Positions 32,909 to 41,616 of a DNA stretch of 64,000 nt are shown in pieces (positions within the stretch are counted from its first letter, which is position 1; every line of letters starts with the position of its first letter). The notes below the pieces were generated by a model. That model had not been told where the DNA came from, searched no databases, and worked only from the letters and a program-made list of their open reading frames with translations. The stretch is from Ruegeria sp. A3M17. Lineage in GTDB: Bacteria; Pseudomonadota; Alphaproteobacteria; Rhodobacterales; Rhodobacteraceae. Position numbers and translations under genes: made by a program. The DNA lies in contig NZ_QOCF01000004.1 in NCBI RefSeq assembly GCF_003318255.1, positions 62,001 through 126,000 of the forward strand, given 5' to 3'.

Positions 32909-34303
32909 ATGAAAATTCAAGAAAACAGAACCTATTCTCAACTGAAGGTAGGCGACAAGGCACAGGTCACCCGATTGTGCACCGTGGACGACTTGTACGC
33001 GTTTGCATCGGCTTCGGGCGATCACAACCCGCTAAACCTGGCGGCCTATGACGGAGATGGAGATGGGCACCCCGAGGCTGTCGCGCCCGCCTTGTGGCCC
33101 GCGGGTCTGGTGGCTGCGGTTATCGGGAACATCTTGCCGGGGGCCGGTACACGAACACGCCGGGCGGATCTGAGTTTTCATGCTTCGGTTTTGGCGGGCC
33201 AAGAGCTGACCGCCTTTGTTTCCGTCACCGAAAAGCGCGAGGACGGCGACCTTACCTGCTCTGCCGAAGTGCGCCGGGTCGGGGATAACGCATTAATCCT
33301 AAGCGGCACCGTACAGGTCACACCACCGTCGCGGCATTTGACCTTCGACTCGGTTGAGGTGCCGGGACTGATCGTTCAACGTCACCGGCACTTCGACGCT
33401 TTGTTGGAAAAGGCACGTCCTCTGGACCCGATGCCCACAGCGATCGTTGCGCCAGAGGAGCCAAATTCGCTGGGCGGGGCGTTGCTGGCTTTGGAAAACA
33501 GCATCATTACGCCGATTTTGGTAGGCGACCCGGACAAAATCACCGCCGCTGCCGCCCAGCTTGGGGCTAATTTGGCCGGGATTGAAATTATCCAAGCCAA
33601 AGGCCACGATGTGGCCGCTCATCGCGCCGTCGATCTGGTCGTCGAAGGCAAGGCCCGGATGTTGATGAAGGGTCATTTGCACACGGATGTCCTGTTGCGC
33701 GCTGCTCTGCGCAGGGAAAAAGGCCTGAGAACCGGGCGGCGGCTGTCGCATGTGTTCGTGATGGACGTGCCAGGCATGTCTCGGCCCATCATGGTTACCG
33801 ATGCCGCGGTGAACATCGCTCCTGATCTGGAAACCAAGGCAGATATCGTTCAGAACGCCATCCATCTGGCGCATTCCATTGGCATCGAGATGCCTAAGGT
33901 TGGCGTGTTGTCAGCGGTTGAGACCATCAACCCGCATTTACCGTCGTCTGTCGATGCGGCGCTGTTGTCGAAAATGGCCGAGCGTGGACAGATCACCGGC
34001 GGGCTGGTCGATGGCCCCTTGGCCATGGACAACGCGGTTGATCTGAACGCGGCGCGGACAAAAGGCATCACCTCACCAGTCGCGGGCGTCGCAGACATTC
34101 TGGTTGTTCCGAATATCGAAGCCGGCAACATGGTAGCCAAACAGCTGACATATATCTCTCATGCTGAGGCTGCCGGCGTTGTGATAGGTGCTGCGGCACC
34201 GATTATCCTGACATCTCGGGCAGATGATGACGCCTCGCGGCTGGCGTCTTGTGCGGTCGCGGCCCTGCATGCAATTGCGAATGAAGGCAAAATCCATGGC
34301 TGA
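32909..34303 (+). CDS. MaoC (enoyl-CoA hydratase-like) / phosphate acetyltransferase fusion
   Basis: A 464-residue two-domain protein. Residues about 10-145 form a MaoC hot-dog domain (ASGDHNPLNL is the hydratase-like D-x4-H region). Residues about 160-464 are a phosphotransacetylase/phosphotransbutyrylase (GALLALENSIITPILVGD, GLVDGPLAMDNAV, GVADILVVPNIEAGNM). With acetate kinase encoded next (8-nt overlap) it would interconvert acyl-CoA, acyl phosphate and acid, making ATP. The ATG at 32909 (GGACGAG just before it) fits domain length; starts at 32882 and 32834 are possible. It diverges from the B12 riboswitch. Such fusions are known in Rhodobacterales annotations. Confidence 0.88.
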   Translation: MKIQENRTYSQLKVGDKAQVTRLCTVDDLYAFASASGDHNPLNLAAYDGDGDGHPEAVAPALWPAGLVAAVIGNILPGAGTRTRRADLSFHASVLAGQELTAFVSVTEKREDGDLTCSAEVRRVGDNALILSGTVQVTPPSRHLTFDSVEVPGLIVQRHRHFDALLEKARPLDPMPTAIVAPEEPNSLGGALLALENSIITPILVGDPDKITAAAAQLGANLAGIEIIQAKGHDVAAHRAVDLVVEGKARMLMKGHLHTDVLLRAALRREKGLRTGRRLSHVFVMDVPGMSRPIMVTDAAVNIAPDLETKADIVQNAIHLAHSIGIEMPKVGVLSAVETINPHLPSSVDAALLSKMAERGQITGGLVDGPLAMDNAVDLNAARTKGITSPVAGVADILVVPNIEAGNMVAKQLTYISHAEAAGVVIGAAAPIILTSRADDDASRLASCAVAALHAIANEGKIHG

Positions 34304-35468
34304 ACATGTTCTGGCGCTGAATGCCGGGTCGTCCTCGTTAAAATTTGCGCTATTCGAGCTGGTCGAGGACCGACGCCCCAGTATGCGCTGGCGCGGTCAG
34401 ATCGAGCGGTTAGGGGATGCCCCACGCCTGTTGGCCCAATCGGCGGGGGGGCGATCTGTCGACCGCCAGCTGTCTGGGGCTAAAACTCACGACGAGGCCA
34501 TCAACGCGTTTCTTGAACTTACCCGCGAATACCTGCCGGACATTCACGTCCGGGCCGTGGGCCACCGTGTCGTTCACGGCGGGTCGGTTTATTCGGAACC
34601 CGTCGTGGTGGATGATCGCGTATTTGACACGCTAAGCGGTTTCATTCCCTTCGCGCCCTTGCACCAACCCTACAGCCTTGCCGGTATCAAGGCGGCCGCG
34701 GCAGCCTTTCCGGGTACAACCCAGATTGCGTGCTTTGATACCGCGTTTCATCGGACGCATCCGTGGGTGAATGATACCTTCGCATTGCCTCAAAGATTCT
34801 ACGAAAAGGGCGTGCGCAGATACGGGTTTCACGGGTTGAGCTATGATTACGTCTCGCAAAAGCTGAAAGAAATTGCGCCGGGTTTGTACGACGGCCGTGT
34901 CGTCATTGCGCATCTGGGAAATGGCGCGTCGATGTGTGCGGTGTCGGGTGGTCGGGCCGTAGCCTCGACCATGGGGTTTTCGGCGTTGGATGGTCTGCCA
35001 ATGGGCACTCGCAGCGGGCAATTGGACCCGGGGGTCGTGCTTTACATGATGCAGCAAGAGGGGATGGAGGCAGACGAAATCGCCGAGCTTCTCTATCGAA
35101 AGTCCGGCTTGCTTGGTCTGTCCGGCATGTCCTCGGACATGCGAACCCTGTTGGCGGCTGACACTCCGGACGCGCGCAAGGCGATTGAGTATTATGTCTT
35201 CCGCATCCGCCGTGAACTGGGCGCCTTGTCTGCGGCACTTGAAGGCATCGACGCTTTGGTCTTTACCGGAGGCATCGGTGAAAATGCCGCCCGTATCCGT
35301 CAGATGGTCTGCGAAGGCATGCGCTGGATCGGGATTGATATGGACCCGAACCGAAATGCAGACAACGCTACGGTTCTGTCCACTGATTTCAGCCGGGTGC
35401 GTATTCTGGCCATTCCCACGAACGAAGAGATGGTGATCGCGCGTGCAGCGGCCAGAATGGTAGAATAA
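34296..35468 (+). CDS. ackA: Acetate kinase
   Basis: A 390-residue ASKHA-fold kinase converting acetyl phosphate and ADP to acetate and ATP (reversible). The N-terminal NAGSSSLKF motif, GHRVVHGG, FHGLSYDYVS and the C-terminal VFTGGIGENAARIR are all present. The ATG at 34296 overlaps the end of the MaoC-Pta gene by 8 nt, indicating coupled translation. Butyrate or propionate as substrate is not excluded, given the Ptb-like partner. Confidence 0.95.
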   Translation: MAEHVLALNAGSSSLKFALFELVEDRRPSMRWRGQIERLGDAPRLLAQSAGGRSVDRQLSGAKTHDEAINAFLELTREYLPDIHVRAVGHRVVHGGSVYSEPVVVDDRVFDTLSGFIPFAPLHQPYSLAGIKAAAAAFPGTTQIACFDTAFHRTHPWVNDTFALPQRFYEKGVRRYGFHGLSYDYVSQKLKEIAPGLYDGRVVIAHLGNGASMCAVSGGRAVASTMGFSALDGLPMGTRSGQLDPGVVLYMMQQEGMEADEIAELLYRKSGLLGLSGMSSDMRTLLAADTPDARKAIEYYVFRIRRELGALSAALEGIDALVFTGGIGENAARIRQMVCEGMRWIGIDMDPNRNADNATVLSTDFSRVRILAIPTNEEMVIARAAARMVE

Positions 35469-35471
35469 CTC

Positions 35472-35942
35472 CTAATCCGGTTTGTTTTTTCCACGCCGCG
35501 CATATCTGAGCAGAACGCCTAGAACCGTGCTGATAATATCGGGTGACAGCATCCCGATCGGATCGCGTTTTAGGCCGACGATTGTGTTGCGCGCCTCGGC
35601 GAAGTTGTCCCGGACTTCGTCCTCGATGTCGTGCAGCGCCATATCCCGCAATTCGACGGCAGCCGAAGTGTCACTTTCGGCGGTCATGGAGTTTGCGACC
35701 AGTGCGAGGATCACGGCCAGAACAAGGTTCACCCCGGCCACTATGATCGCGGCCAGAGACTTTGACATGGTCTCGGACAGCCAAAAGAACCCGGAGACGT
35801 TCAGCATGATTACTGCAAGCCCAACGGCTAACCCGGCAGCAGCGTAAAAGCCTGTGCGTTTTGCCGCGACGGACAGTTGCCTTTGAGCAATAAGTCGCTC
35901 GGCTCGCAGGATGATCGAAATGTTGCGTGAAATGCGGTTCAT
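35472..35942 (-). CDS. Holin-superfamily-III-like membrane protein
   Basis: A 156-residue protein with two membrane helices (about residues 30-52 and 62-84) in the putative phage-holin-III/YqjE-like family. The tail is acidic then basic. It lies 10 nt downstream of the DUF883 gene, forming the YqjD/YqjE-type pair often seen in stress or stationary-phase genes of Proteobacteria. There are no other phage genes nearby, so a lysis role is unlikely. It is convergent with ackA, with only 3 nt between the stop codons. Confidence 0.75.
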   Translation of the reverse strand: MNRISRNISIILRAERLIAQRQLSVAAKRTGFYAAAGLAVGLAVIMLNVSGFFWLSETMSKSLAAIIVAGVNLVLAVILALVANSMTAESDTSAAVELRDMALHDIEDEVRDNFAEARNTIVGLKRDPIGMLSPDIISTVLGVLLRYARRGKNKPD

Positions 35943-35952
35943 GTTCGGGCTC

Positions 35953-36228
35953 CTACCGGGAACGGCCTAGAAGATAGCCAAGCGTGAAAATCCCAAGGGC
36001 GAATAGGATCGGCCTTTTGTGGGGAAATTCTTCAAGCTCGGTCATGACTTCTTCTAGTTGCGTTGACCACTCATCCAGGCTTTCGACAATTCCGTCCGTC
36101 ATCGATTTGTGGGGATCAGCTTGTTTGCCGCTGTGCGAATCTGAGACGCCTTCTCGTGCACCGGATTGTTCGGCCAGCTGACGCCGCAACTCTGCGACCT
36201 CGGCTTCTAGCTGTGCTTTGGTTACCAT
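35953..36228 (-). CDS. DUF883 (ElaB/YqjD-like) membrane-tail protein
   Basis: A 91-residue protein with an N-terminal helical charged region (AQLEAEVAELRRQLAEQ, likely coiled coil), a second charged helix, and a single C-terminal membrane segment (PILFALGIFTLGYLLGRSR), the layout of ElaB/YqjD proteins that tether ribosomes to the membrane in stationary phase. AGGA precedes the ATG at 36228. It pairs with the holin-like gene 10 nt downstream. Assignment rests on layout and size. Confidence 0.7.
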   Translation of the reverse strand: MVTKAQLEAEVAELRRQLAEQSGAREGVSDSHSGKQADPHKSMTDGIVESLDEWSTQLEEVMTELEEFPHKRPILFALGIFTLGYLLGRSR

Positions 36229-36393
36229 CACTTGGGTCCTTCGATGGTCGCGCAAAAATCAGGCTCGCGACTATTTCCTTTGTCGAGGGCCATGTTAATT
36301 CGATTTTTTGAATTCGGGAAAGGGTGTTATCCCGATGCAGCGATCAGCACCCGGTCCGGATGTGATCAAGCCGGCGCACGCGCTATCCGTTTA

Positions 36394-37059
36394 TCAATAG
36401 TCCGATACCAGCAGAAAATCGGGCTTTGTGTTTTCCTCAATCGTTGCAAAGCGCGGAATGGGATCCTCGAATACATTATCGGTCCGGTCATCGTTGACAG
36501 TTGACACCTCGCCAATCAGGCAGTCGCCCTGTTCCGCCCAGAATGCGTGCCAGATACCCGGCATCAGGGTTACGCTCTGACCGGGTTTCAGCCTTAGCAA
36601 CTCACCAGGTTGGATGGTGACAGGGCAGTTGTCACTGGGAACAACCACCGGGTTATCCCGGTCTATACCGCCGTCCGGGTCCGAGGCATAAATCTCCATA
36701 ACCAGATCGCCGCCGCCCCGGTTGATGATGTCTTCGGCCTTGATGATGTGGCGATGCATCGGGGAGAGTTGTTTGTCCCGAGAAACCAAAAGCTTCTCTG
36801 CGTAAAGCATCCCGCGACCTTTGTTCAGATCCTGCACATCGCCATTGCGCAGGGTAAATAGGAACAGGCCAAGCTCATCAAACCGGCCTTGACCATAGTC
36901 GGTAATGTCCCACCCGAGGCCACGGTCACGGATGCCTTGTGCCTGTGCGCTGCACATTTGTTCCGGCGACCAGTTGGCAAAGGGGGGTAGGACGGCCCCG
37001 AACGAGCGAATGAAGGCTTCGGCTTCGGTTTTGATGTCGTTGATATCTGATCTTTTCAT
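36394..37059 (-). CDS. D-lyxose ketol-isomerase family cupin
   Basis: A 221-residue cupin isomerase. The metal-binding motif is MHRHIIKAEDIINRGGG (H-x-H-x5-E) with a second His in GIWHAFWAEQG, as in D-lyxose/D-mannose isomerases that interconvert an aldose with D-xylulose or D-fructose. It is last in the aglR-bgl/glk-fructokinase-isomerase unit (17 nt after the fructokinase). With fructokinase next door, a mannose-to-fructose or similar aldose-ketose conversion would be sensible. Substrate choice between lyxose and mannose cannot be made from sequence alone. Confidence 0.82.
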   Translation of the reverse strand: MKRSDINDIKTEAEAFIRSFGAVLPPFANWSPEQMCSAQAQGIRDRGLGWDITDYGQGRFDELGLFLFTLRNGDVQDLNKGRGMLYAEKLLVSRDKQLSPMHRHIIKAEDIINRGGGDLVMEIYASDPDGGIDRDNPVVVPSDNCPVTIQPGELLRLKPGQSVTLMPGIWHAFWAEQGDCLIGEVSTVNDDRTDNVFEDPIPRFATIEENTKPDFLLVSDY

Positions 37060-37076
37060 CTCGGTCCCTCAGGGGG

Positions 37077-38003
37077 TCAAAGTTCATGCGCCCAGGGCGG
37101 GTTTGCGCCGGCGCGGGAAACGGTGATGGCGGCGACGTCTGCGCCCTTGGCTAGCGCGGCTCGCAAGTCGTCCGGGCCTAACGTCCGCAGATTGGCCTTG
37201 GTCAATCGACCTGCACGGTCCAACTCAGCCAGAACGCCGGCGTTGAACGTGTCACCGGCACCCACCGTATCGACCACCTCGACCGCTTTGACAGGCACCG
37301 AAGTTTCGGACCCGTCTGCCAGATATCCCGACGCCCCATCACTGCCGCGCGTTACGATAACTACGGAAGGTCCTGCTTGCAGGAGTAGTGGGACTTTCTC
37401 GGCCAGTGTTTCAGGCCCTGGAACGATCCAATCCAGATCTTCGTCCGAGACTTTCACGATATCAGATTGAGTGATCATACGGTTCAATCGTGTACGATAC
37501 CGTGTTTGATCCTTGATAAACCCGGGTCGGATGTTTGGGTCCAGCATGACCGCCCGGTCTGATCCGTGGCGTTCCAGCAGGGCCGCGTAGGCGTCCGCGC
37601 AGGGTTCACATGCAAGACTGATCCCGCCAAAATACAAAGTGGATACAGCAGGCAGCTGTTTTGGCATGTCTTCGGGCGTCAACATGCGCCCAGCCGAGTT
37701 TTCGTCGACAAAGCTGTAGGTGGCATGGCCGTCCACAAGCTGTACAAAGGCCAGTGTCGTGGGGCGATCCGATCGGATCACATGGCTTGCGTCCACATGG
37801 CTGGCTTGCAGCGCGTCTGCCAGTTGCTGTCCGAACATATCCGACGATAGTCCGGTCAACAGACCCGCCGGCGCGCCCAGCCGACCCAAAGCAATGGCTG
37901 TGTTGAAGACGGCACCACCGGAATGGGGTACGAAACCGCGCGAACCCGAGACGGTCGGCTCGGCGATCATGTCGATCAGGGCTTCACCGCAGCACAAAAT
38001 CAT
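37077..38003 (-). CDS. PfkB-family fructokinase
   Basis: A 308-residue ribokinase-fold sugar kinase. N-terminal motif MILCCGEALIDMI with SGGAVFNTAIALGRLG, and the C-terminal catalytic VVDTVGAGDTFNAG with the base Asp. This pattern is typical of bacterial fructokinases producing fructose 6-phosphate. The gene follows the GH1-glucokinase fusion by 37 nt. In an alpha-glucoside locus, it would handle fructose released from sucrose by the AglA glucosidase, complementing the glucokinase domain. Confidence 0.88.
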   Translation of the reverse strand: MILCCGEALIDMIAEPTVSGSRGFVPHSGGAVFNTAIALGRLGAPAGLLTGLSSDMFGQQLADALQASHVDASHVIRSDRPTTLAFVQLVDGHATYSFVDENSAGRMLTPEDMPKQLPAVSTLYFGGISLACEPCADAYAALLERHGSDRAVMLDPNIRPGFIKDQTRYRTRLNRMITQSDIVKVSDEDLDWIVPGPETLAEKVPLLLQAGPSVVIVTRGSDGASGYLADGSETSVPVKAVEVVDTVGAGDTFNAGVLAELDRAGRLTKANLRTLGPDDLRAALAKGADVAAITVSRAGANPPWAHEL

Positions 38004-38040
38004 GCCGTGGTCCTTTCTGTAACAGGGTCAGGCGGCCAGT

Positions 38041-40365
38041 TTACCGCGCGAGCGCACTTTTACAGAAATTGTTAGCGCCAACAATGCCAAATTCATCCTG
38101 CTCGGACACATACAGGTTCATTGAGCGCCGCAAGTCACTGAACCGCCCACCGGCGTTAAAGGCATCCCGGAACGCATCCTTGAATAGCCACCGGTTTTTC
38201 TCGGCGACGCCACCCACAAGGAAAACACCTCCTGTCGGCATGTAGGCGACGGCGAGGTCACCCATGATGGCCCCAAGATGCGCTTTAAACATTTGCGCAG
38301 TTTTGACCGCAATCGGGTCGGATTCCGCCAATGCATCCTGCAGGATATCCTTGGCACTGTGCTTCGCCGCATCGGTCTGTCCAGCGGCCATGCTGGCGGC
38401 TTGGTACAGAATGGGAAGGCCAGTGCCGCTGAGGAACATTTCCGCTTCGATCACTAGGCTGTCATCAAAGAAGCATTCGGGCGCGATATGGCGTGCCGCT
38501 TTGAAGATTTCGACCTCATCCTCGTGCCGGGGCGAAAGGCCAACATGGCCACCTTCGCCCGACGCAGTATGGTATCGCCCTTCGGAGTACAACAACGCGC
38601 CGACGCCAAGGCCAGTACCGGGGCCTACAACCAAGCGCGTTCCTGTCGGCGGTGTCTCAGCCCCTTGCAAGACCTCGACATAGTCGCCGGTGATTTCGGC
38701 CACCGACCAGGCCGCGGCGGTGAAGTCGTTGATAACAAACGTATGTTGCGCGCCAGTTGCGTTGCCGATGTCGTGCTCGGACAGATCAAGTTGCGCATTC
38801 GTAAGCCGGATCGTCCCATCTTTGACGGGTCCGGCACCGGCCGCGACAACGGCGCGTGGATCGGTGCCAATTTCGTCCCGCAGGCTGTGGAACGCATCCA
38901 GAAGCTCTGGCAACGACCCGGTTGGGTGTTTGCGAAGGTCCGTCAGCTCTCCGTTCGAGATGACACCCAGCCGTGTGTTTGTGCCACCGATGTCCGCGAC
39001 AAGGTTCCAGTGCTCGTGCATTGTTCCGGCAGGCTGAGCCATCGGCAGAGAAACGGACCCACCGGACAAGGCCGATTTCAGCGCGTTGTACGAGGCTTTG
39101 GGCGTTCGTTCGAGCGTATCGAAATCTACATCAACCAACCCGAACCGCTTTTCATAGCCAAAGGACCATTCGTAATTGTCCAGCAGCGACCAGATGAAAT
39201 AGCCCTTGACCGGGACGCCTTCGTTCAGCGCGTTTTGAACAGCGCCAAGGTGCTGGTTGAGGTAATCAATGCGGTCGTCATCTTGTTTGCGTTCCGGGCT
39301 CGCCATGCCGTTTTCGGTGACGTAGATCGGCAAGTCGCCGGTATAATCCCGCATCGTACGGGTCAGAAAGCGGGTCAGGGCATCGGGTTCAATCTCCCAC
39401 CCCATCTGTGTTTTGGGAAGCGGGCCGGCAACCTCTTTCAGGCTTGGCCATGCGGTATCGGCGGGCGCGATCAGTTTGCGTGTATAATAGTTCAGACCAC
39501 ACCAATCGACGGGCGCACCGATTGTGTCAAAGTCGTTCTGCCAGCCAGAAGGAAGGTGAGGCTCCAACCCTTCCAACACGTTTTGCGGATAGGATTTGTT
39601 GAACACACCGCCTAAGAAAAACCGGTTGTATATTCCGTCATAAAGATCAGCCGCCTTGCGCGCAGCGGGGCTGTCATCGGCAGGTTCGGTCCATTCCAGA
39701 TTGAACACAGCGCCCAGGTTTGACATGCCCAGACCACGCATCGCCTCAATGGCGCGACCATGGGCCAGCAGAACATGATGCATCGCCCGTGCCGTGGCGC
39801 GAATGTCGCGCATTCCGGGTGCATGGTGGCCTTCAAAATGGCTCAGCCAGCTGACGCACCATGGCTCATTGATCGGCGCAACACTGTACATGCGGTCGCC
39901 GATGCGGCCCATGATGACCTCGGTGAAATCGGCGAACCAATTTGCGATATCCCGGTTGCGCCAGCCACCTAGATCGGCAAGTGGAGAGGGCAATTCCCAA
40001 TGATACAGGGTCGCACAGGGGCGAATGCCGCGTTCCAACAGGGCGTCGGCAAGCCGGTCGTAATAGTCCAGACCTGCCTGATTTACGGGGCCACGCCCTT
40101 CGGGCAAAACGCGCGCCCAACTGGTTGAGAATCTGTAGCTATCAAAACCAGCATCACGCACGAGATCGAAGTCTTGGGGGAAGCGATTCAGATGGTCGCA
40201 AGCCAGATCTCCATTTTCGTTTCGCACCACGTTTCCGGGCGAGGCCGCGAAACTATCCCAATGGGTTTTCCCTGCGCCGCCCTGTGCGTGTCCTTCGATT
40301 TGATAAGCCGAGGTTGCGACACCAAAGAGAAAATCTTTGGGGAAGTCCGAGCGTGTATATTTCAT
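38041..40365 (-). CDS. GH1 beta-glucosidase fused to glucokinase
   Basis: A 774-residue continuous ORF. Residues 1-435 are a complete GH1 beta-glucosidase: acid/base Glu167 in INEPW, nucleophile Glu351 in YVTENG, and DFLFGVATSAYQIEG at the N-terminus. A short linker (about 436-449, SVSLPMAQPAGT) leads to residues 450-774, a full E. coli-type glucokinase: ATP-binding DIGGTN (458-463), catalytic Asp547 in INDF, GPGTGLG (581-587) and GEGGH (603-607). No stop or shift separates them, and the Met at 449 has no clear ribosome site. The protein would cleave cellobiose-like glucosides and phosphorylate the glucose. No signal peptide, so cytoplasmic. It starts 3 nt after aglR. Confidence 0.93.
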   Translation of the reverse strand: MKYTRSDFPKDFLFGVATSAYQIEGHAQGGAGKTHWDSFAASPGNVVRNENGDLACDHLNRFPQDFDLVRDAGFDSYRFSTSWARVLPEGRGPVNQAGLDYYDRLADALLERGIRPCATLYHWELPSPLADLGGWRNRDIANWFADFTEVIMGRIGDRMYSVAPINEPWCVSWLSHFEGHHAPGMRDIRATARAMHHVLLAHGRAIEAMRGLGMSNLGAVFNLEWTEPADDSPAARKAADLYDGIYNRFFLGGVFNKSYPQNVLEGLEPHLPSGWQNDFDTIGAPVDWCGLNYYTRKLIAPADTAWPSLKEVAGPLPKTQMGWEIEPDALTRFLTRTMRDYTGDLPIYVTENGMASPERKQDDDRIDYLNQHLGAVQNALNEGVPVKGYFIWSLLDNYEWSFGYEKRFGLVDVDFDTLERTPKASYNALKSALSGGSVSLPMAQPAGTMHEHWNLVADIGGTNTRLGVISNGELTDLRKHPTGSLPELLDAFHSLRDEIGTDPRAVVAAGAGPVKDGTIRLTNAQLDLSEHDIGNATGAQHTFVINDFTAAAWSVAEITGDYVEVLQGAETPPTGTRLVVGPGTGLGVGALLYSEGRYHTASGEGGHVGLSPRHEDEVEIFKAARHIAPECFFDDSLVIEAEMFLSGTGLPILYQAASMAAGQTDAAKHSAKDILQDALAESDPIAVKTAQMFKAHLGAIMGDLAVAYMPTGGVFLVGGVAEKNRWLFKDAFRDAFNAGGRFSDLRRSMNLYVSEQDEFGIVGANNFCKSALAR

Positions 40366-40368
40366 TTT

Positions 40369-41400
40369 TCAGAACCTGTTTGGGGCGGGGCCAGTCGAGC
40401 CGCCAACTACCAGCTCGGCCTCCAGCAATCTAGTTTTCACCGGGTCTTCCGGTGATTTGATGCGTTCGATCAGCATTTCAGCCGCCATTTCTCCGGCCCT
40501 GCGTACAGACGATCGTGTGGCGGTGAAAATCGGTACGTCCTGACCGTTCTTGAGGTAAGATAAGTCGTCGTCATGGGCGATGACCGAGACGTCTTTGCCC
40601 ATCTTCAACCCCGCTTCGTTAAGCGCGCGACGCACTCCGATAGCGGAAATCATGGAGGCTGTCAGGATGGCCGTAGGCGGGTCAACCAGGCGAAGCATAT
40701 CGCGGGTTTCATGGTGGCCATAAACCTCGGTCATCTCGGCGCTGCGCATCAATTCCGGGTCGGGGGACAGACCTGCCTCATGCAGGGCTTCAAGATATCC
40801 GTCGCGGCGACGTTGAGCAAAATCCATATCCTCAAGCCCGTTGATCAGGGCAATGCGGCGATGCCCAAGGTCGATCAGAAAACGGGTGGCGCGCAGGAAC
40901 GAACTTTTGTTGTTCACGTCGATCCAGTCATAGGGCACGTCCACCCCGGTTGATCTGCCATGAACGATAAAGGGCACGCCCATTCTGGTTAGGACCTCGA
41001 TCCGGTGTTCGTTGACCTTGGGGCCTTGCAATACAATACCATCGACCGCGCCACGCTGGAAAAGACTGCGATAGGCTTCCTCGATCGAGGTGTCATCTGC
41101 ATTAGTGAACATCATGTCATATCCATGATCCGAATACTTGCGTGCAGCACCGGCGACAAAATCACCAAAAATCGGGTTCACCATTTCATGCTGGGATGAG
41201 GAGGGAATCACGTGCCCAATCACCATCGAGCGCCCTGTTGCCAGTCCCTTAGCCCGGCTGTTCGGTCGATAGCCATGCTTGGCAGCGGCGGCTTGGACGC
41301 GCAGGCGCGTATCCTCGTTCACCTCGGGGTAACCATTCAGCGCGCGGCTGACAGTGGTTTGAGATAAACCAAGGATTTCTGAGAGCTGCTTTAGATTCAT
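40369..41400 (-). CDS. aglR: LacI-family regulator AglR
   Basis: A 343-residue LacI-type repressor. The helix-turn-helix at the extreme N-terminus reads LKQLSEILGLSQTTVSRALN, followed by the hinge helix (NSRAKGLATG) and a periplasmic-binding-like effector domain. Divergent from aglE, with a perfect LacI-type palindrome (41562-41573) at the agl promoter and a 10/12 match (41409-41420) just upstream of its own start. It is the first gene of a unit with the GH1-glucokinase, fructokinase and isomerase. The name rests on synteny with the rhizobial agl locus for sucrose, trehalose and maltose use. Confidence 0.88.
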   Translation of the reverse strand: MNLKQLSEILGLSQTTVSRALNGYPEVNEDTRLRVQAAAAKHGYRPNSRAKGLATGRSMVIGHVIPSSSQHEMVNPIFGDFVAGAARKYSDHGYDMMFTNADDTSIEEAYRSLFQRGAVDGIVLQGPKVNEHRIEVLTRMGVPFIVHGRSTGVDVPYDWIDVNNKSSFLRATRFLIDLGHRRIALINGLEDMDFAQRRRDGYLEALHEAGLSPDPELMRSAEMTEVYGHHETRDMLRLVDPPTAILTASMISAIGVRRALNEAGLKMGKDVSVIAHDDDLSYLKNGQDVPIFTATRSSVRRAGEMAAEMLIERIKSPEDPVKTRLLEAELVVGGSTGPAPNRF

Positions 41401-41408
41401 CTTCGCTT

Positions 41409-41420
41409 CAAAGCGCCTTC
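41409..41420. promoter_or_regulatory. Second AglR operator candidate
   Basis: CAAAGCGCCTTC, 10 of 12 positions matching the palindrome at 41562-41573, lies 8 nt before the aglR start. With the other site 153 bp away, DNA looping is possible. Confidence 0.45.
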
Positions 41421-41522
41421 AAATTTGATCATTTTCAGATTTGCGGGCGCTTCCTGCCCGACTGCCACATCTTGCTGACACTGCCCTAAATATTAATAAT
41501 ATGGGCAACAGTAAACAGATTA

Positions 41523-41551
41523 TTGACAAAAATTGAATGTTAGCGGATAAA
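41523..41551 (+). promoter_or_regulatory. Promoter of aglEFGAK
   Basis: TTGACA (41523-41528), 17 nt, GATAAA (41546-41551). A consensus -35 with an acceptable -10; the AglR palindrome begins 10 nt downstream, near the start site. Confidence 0.65.
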
Positions 41552-41561
41552 GTGCGTTATC

Positions 41562-41573
41562 CAAAGCGCTTTG
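41562..41573. promoter_or_regulatory. AglR operator
   Basis: CAAAGCGCTTTG, a perfect 12-bp palindrome with the CG centre usual for LacI-family sites, at about +4 to +15 of the agl promoter. Repression by blocking transcription start is expected. Confidence 0.75.
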
Positions 41574-41616
41574 AAAATGAGTCTCAAAGGCGCGAGCAAA
41601 GTTGGGAGGAAACTTC

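Noticed and set aside
35472..36228. Holin-like gene as a prophage sign
   Set aside because: No other phage gene is near, and the pair with a DUF883 protein is a common chromosomal arrangement.
36487..36500. 14-base match to operator B1 (GTCATCGTTGACAG)
   Set aside because: It lies inside the lyxose-isomerase coding sequence, where codons explain it, and is far from any start.
38488..39615. 375-codon plus-strand frame opposite the GH1-glucokinase gene
   Set aside because: Antisense shadow of the fusion gene with no domain signal.
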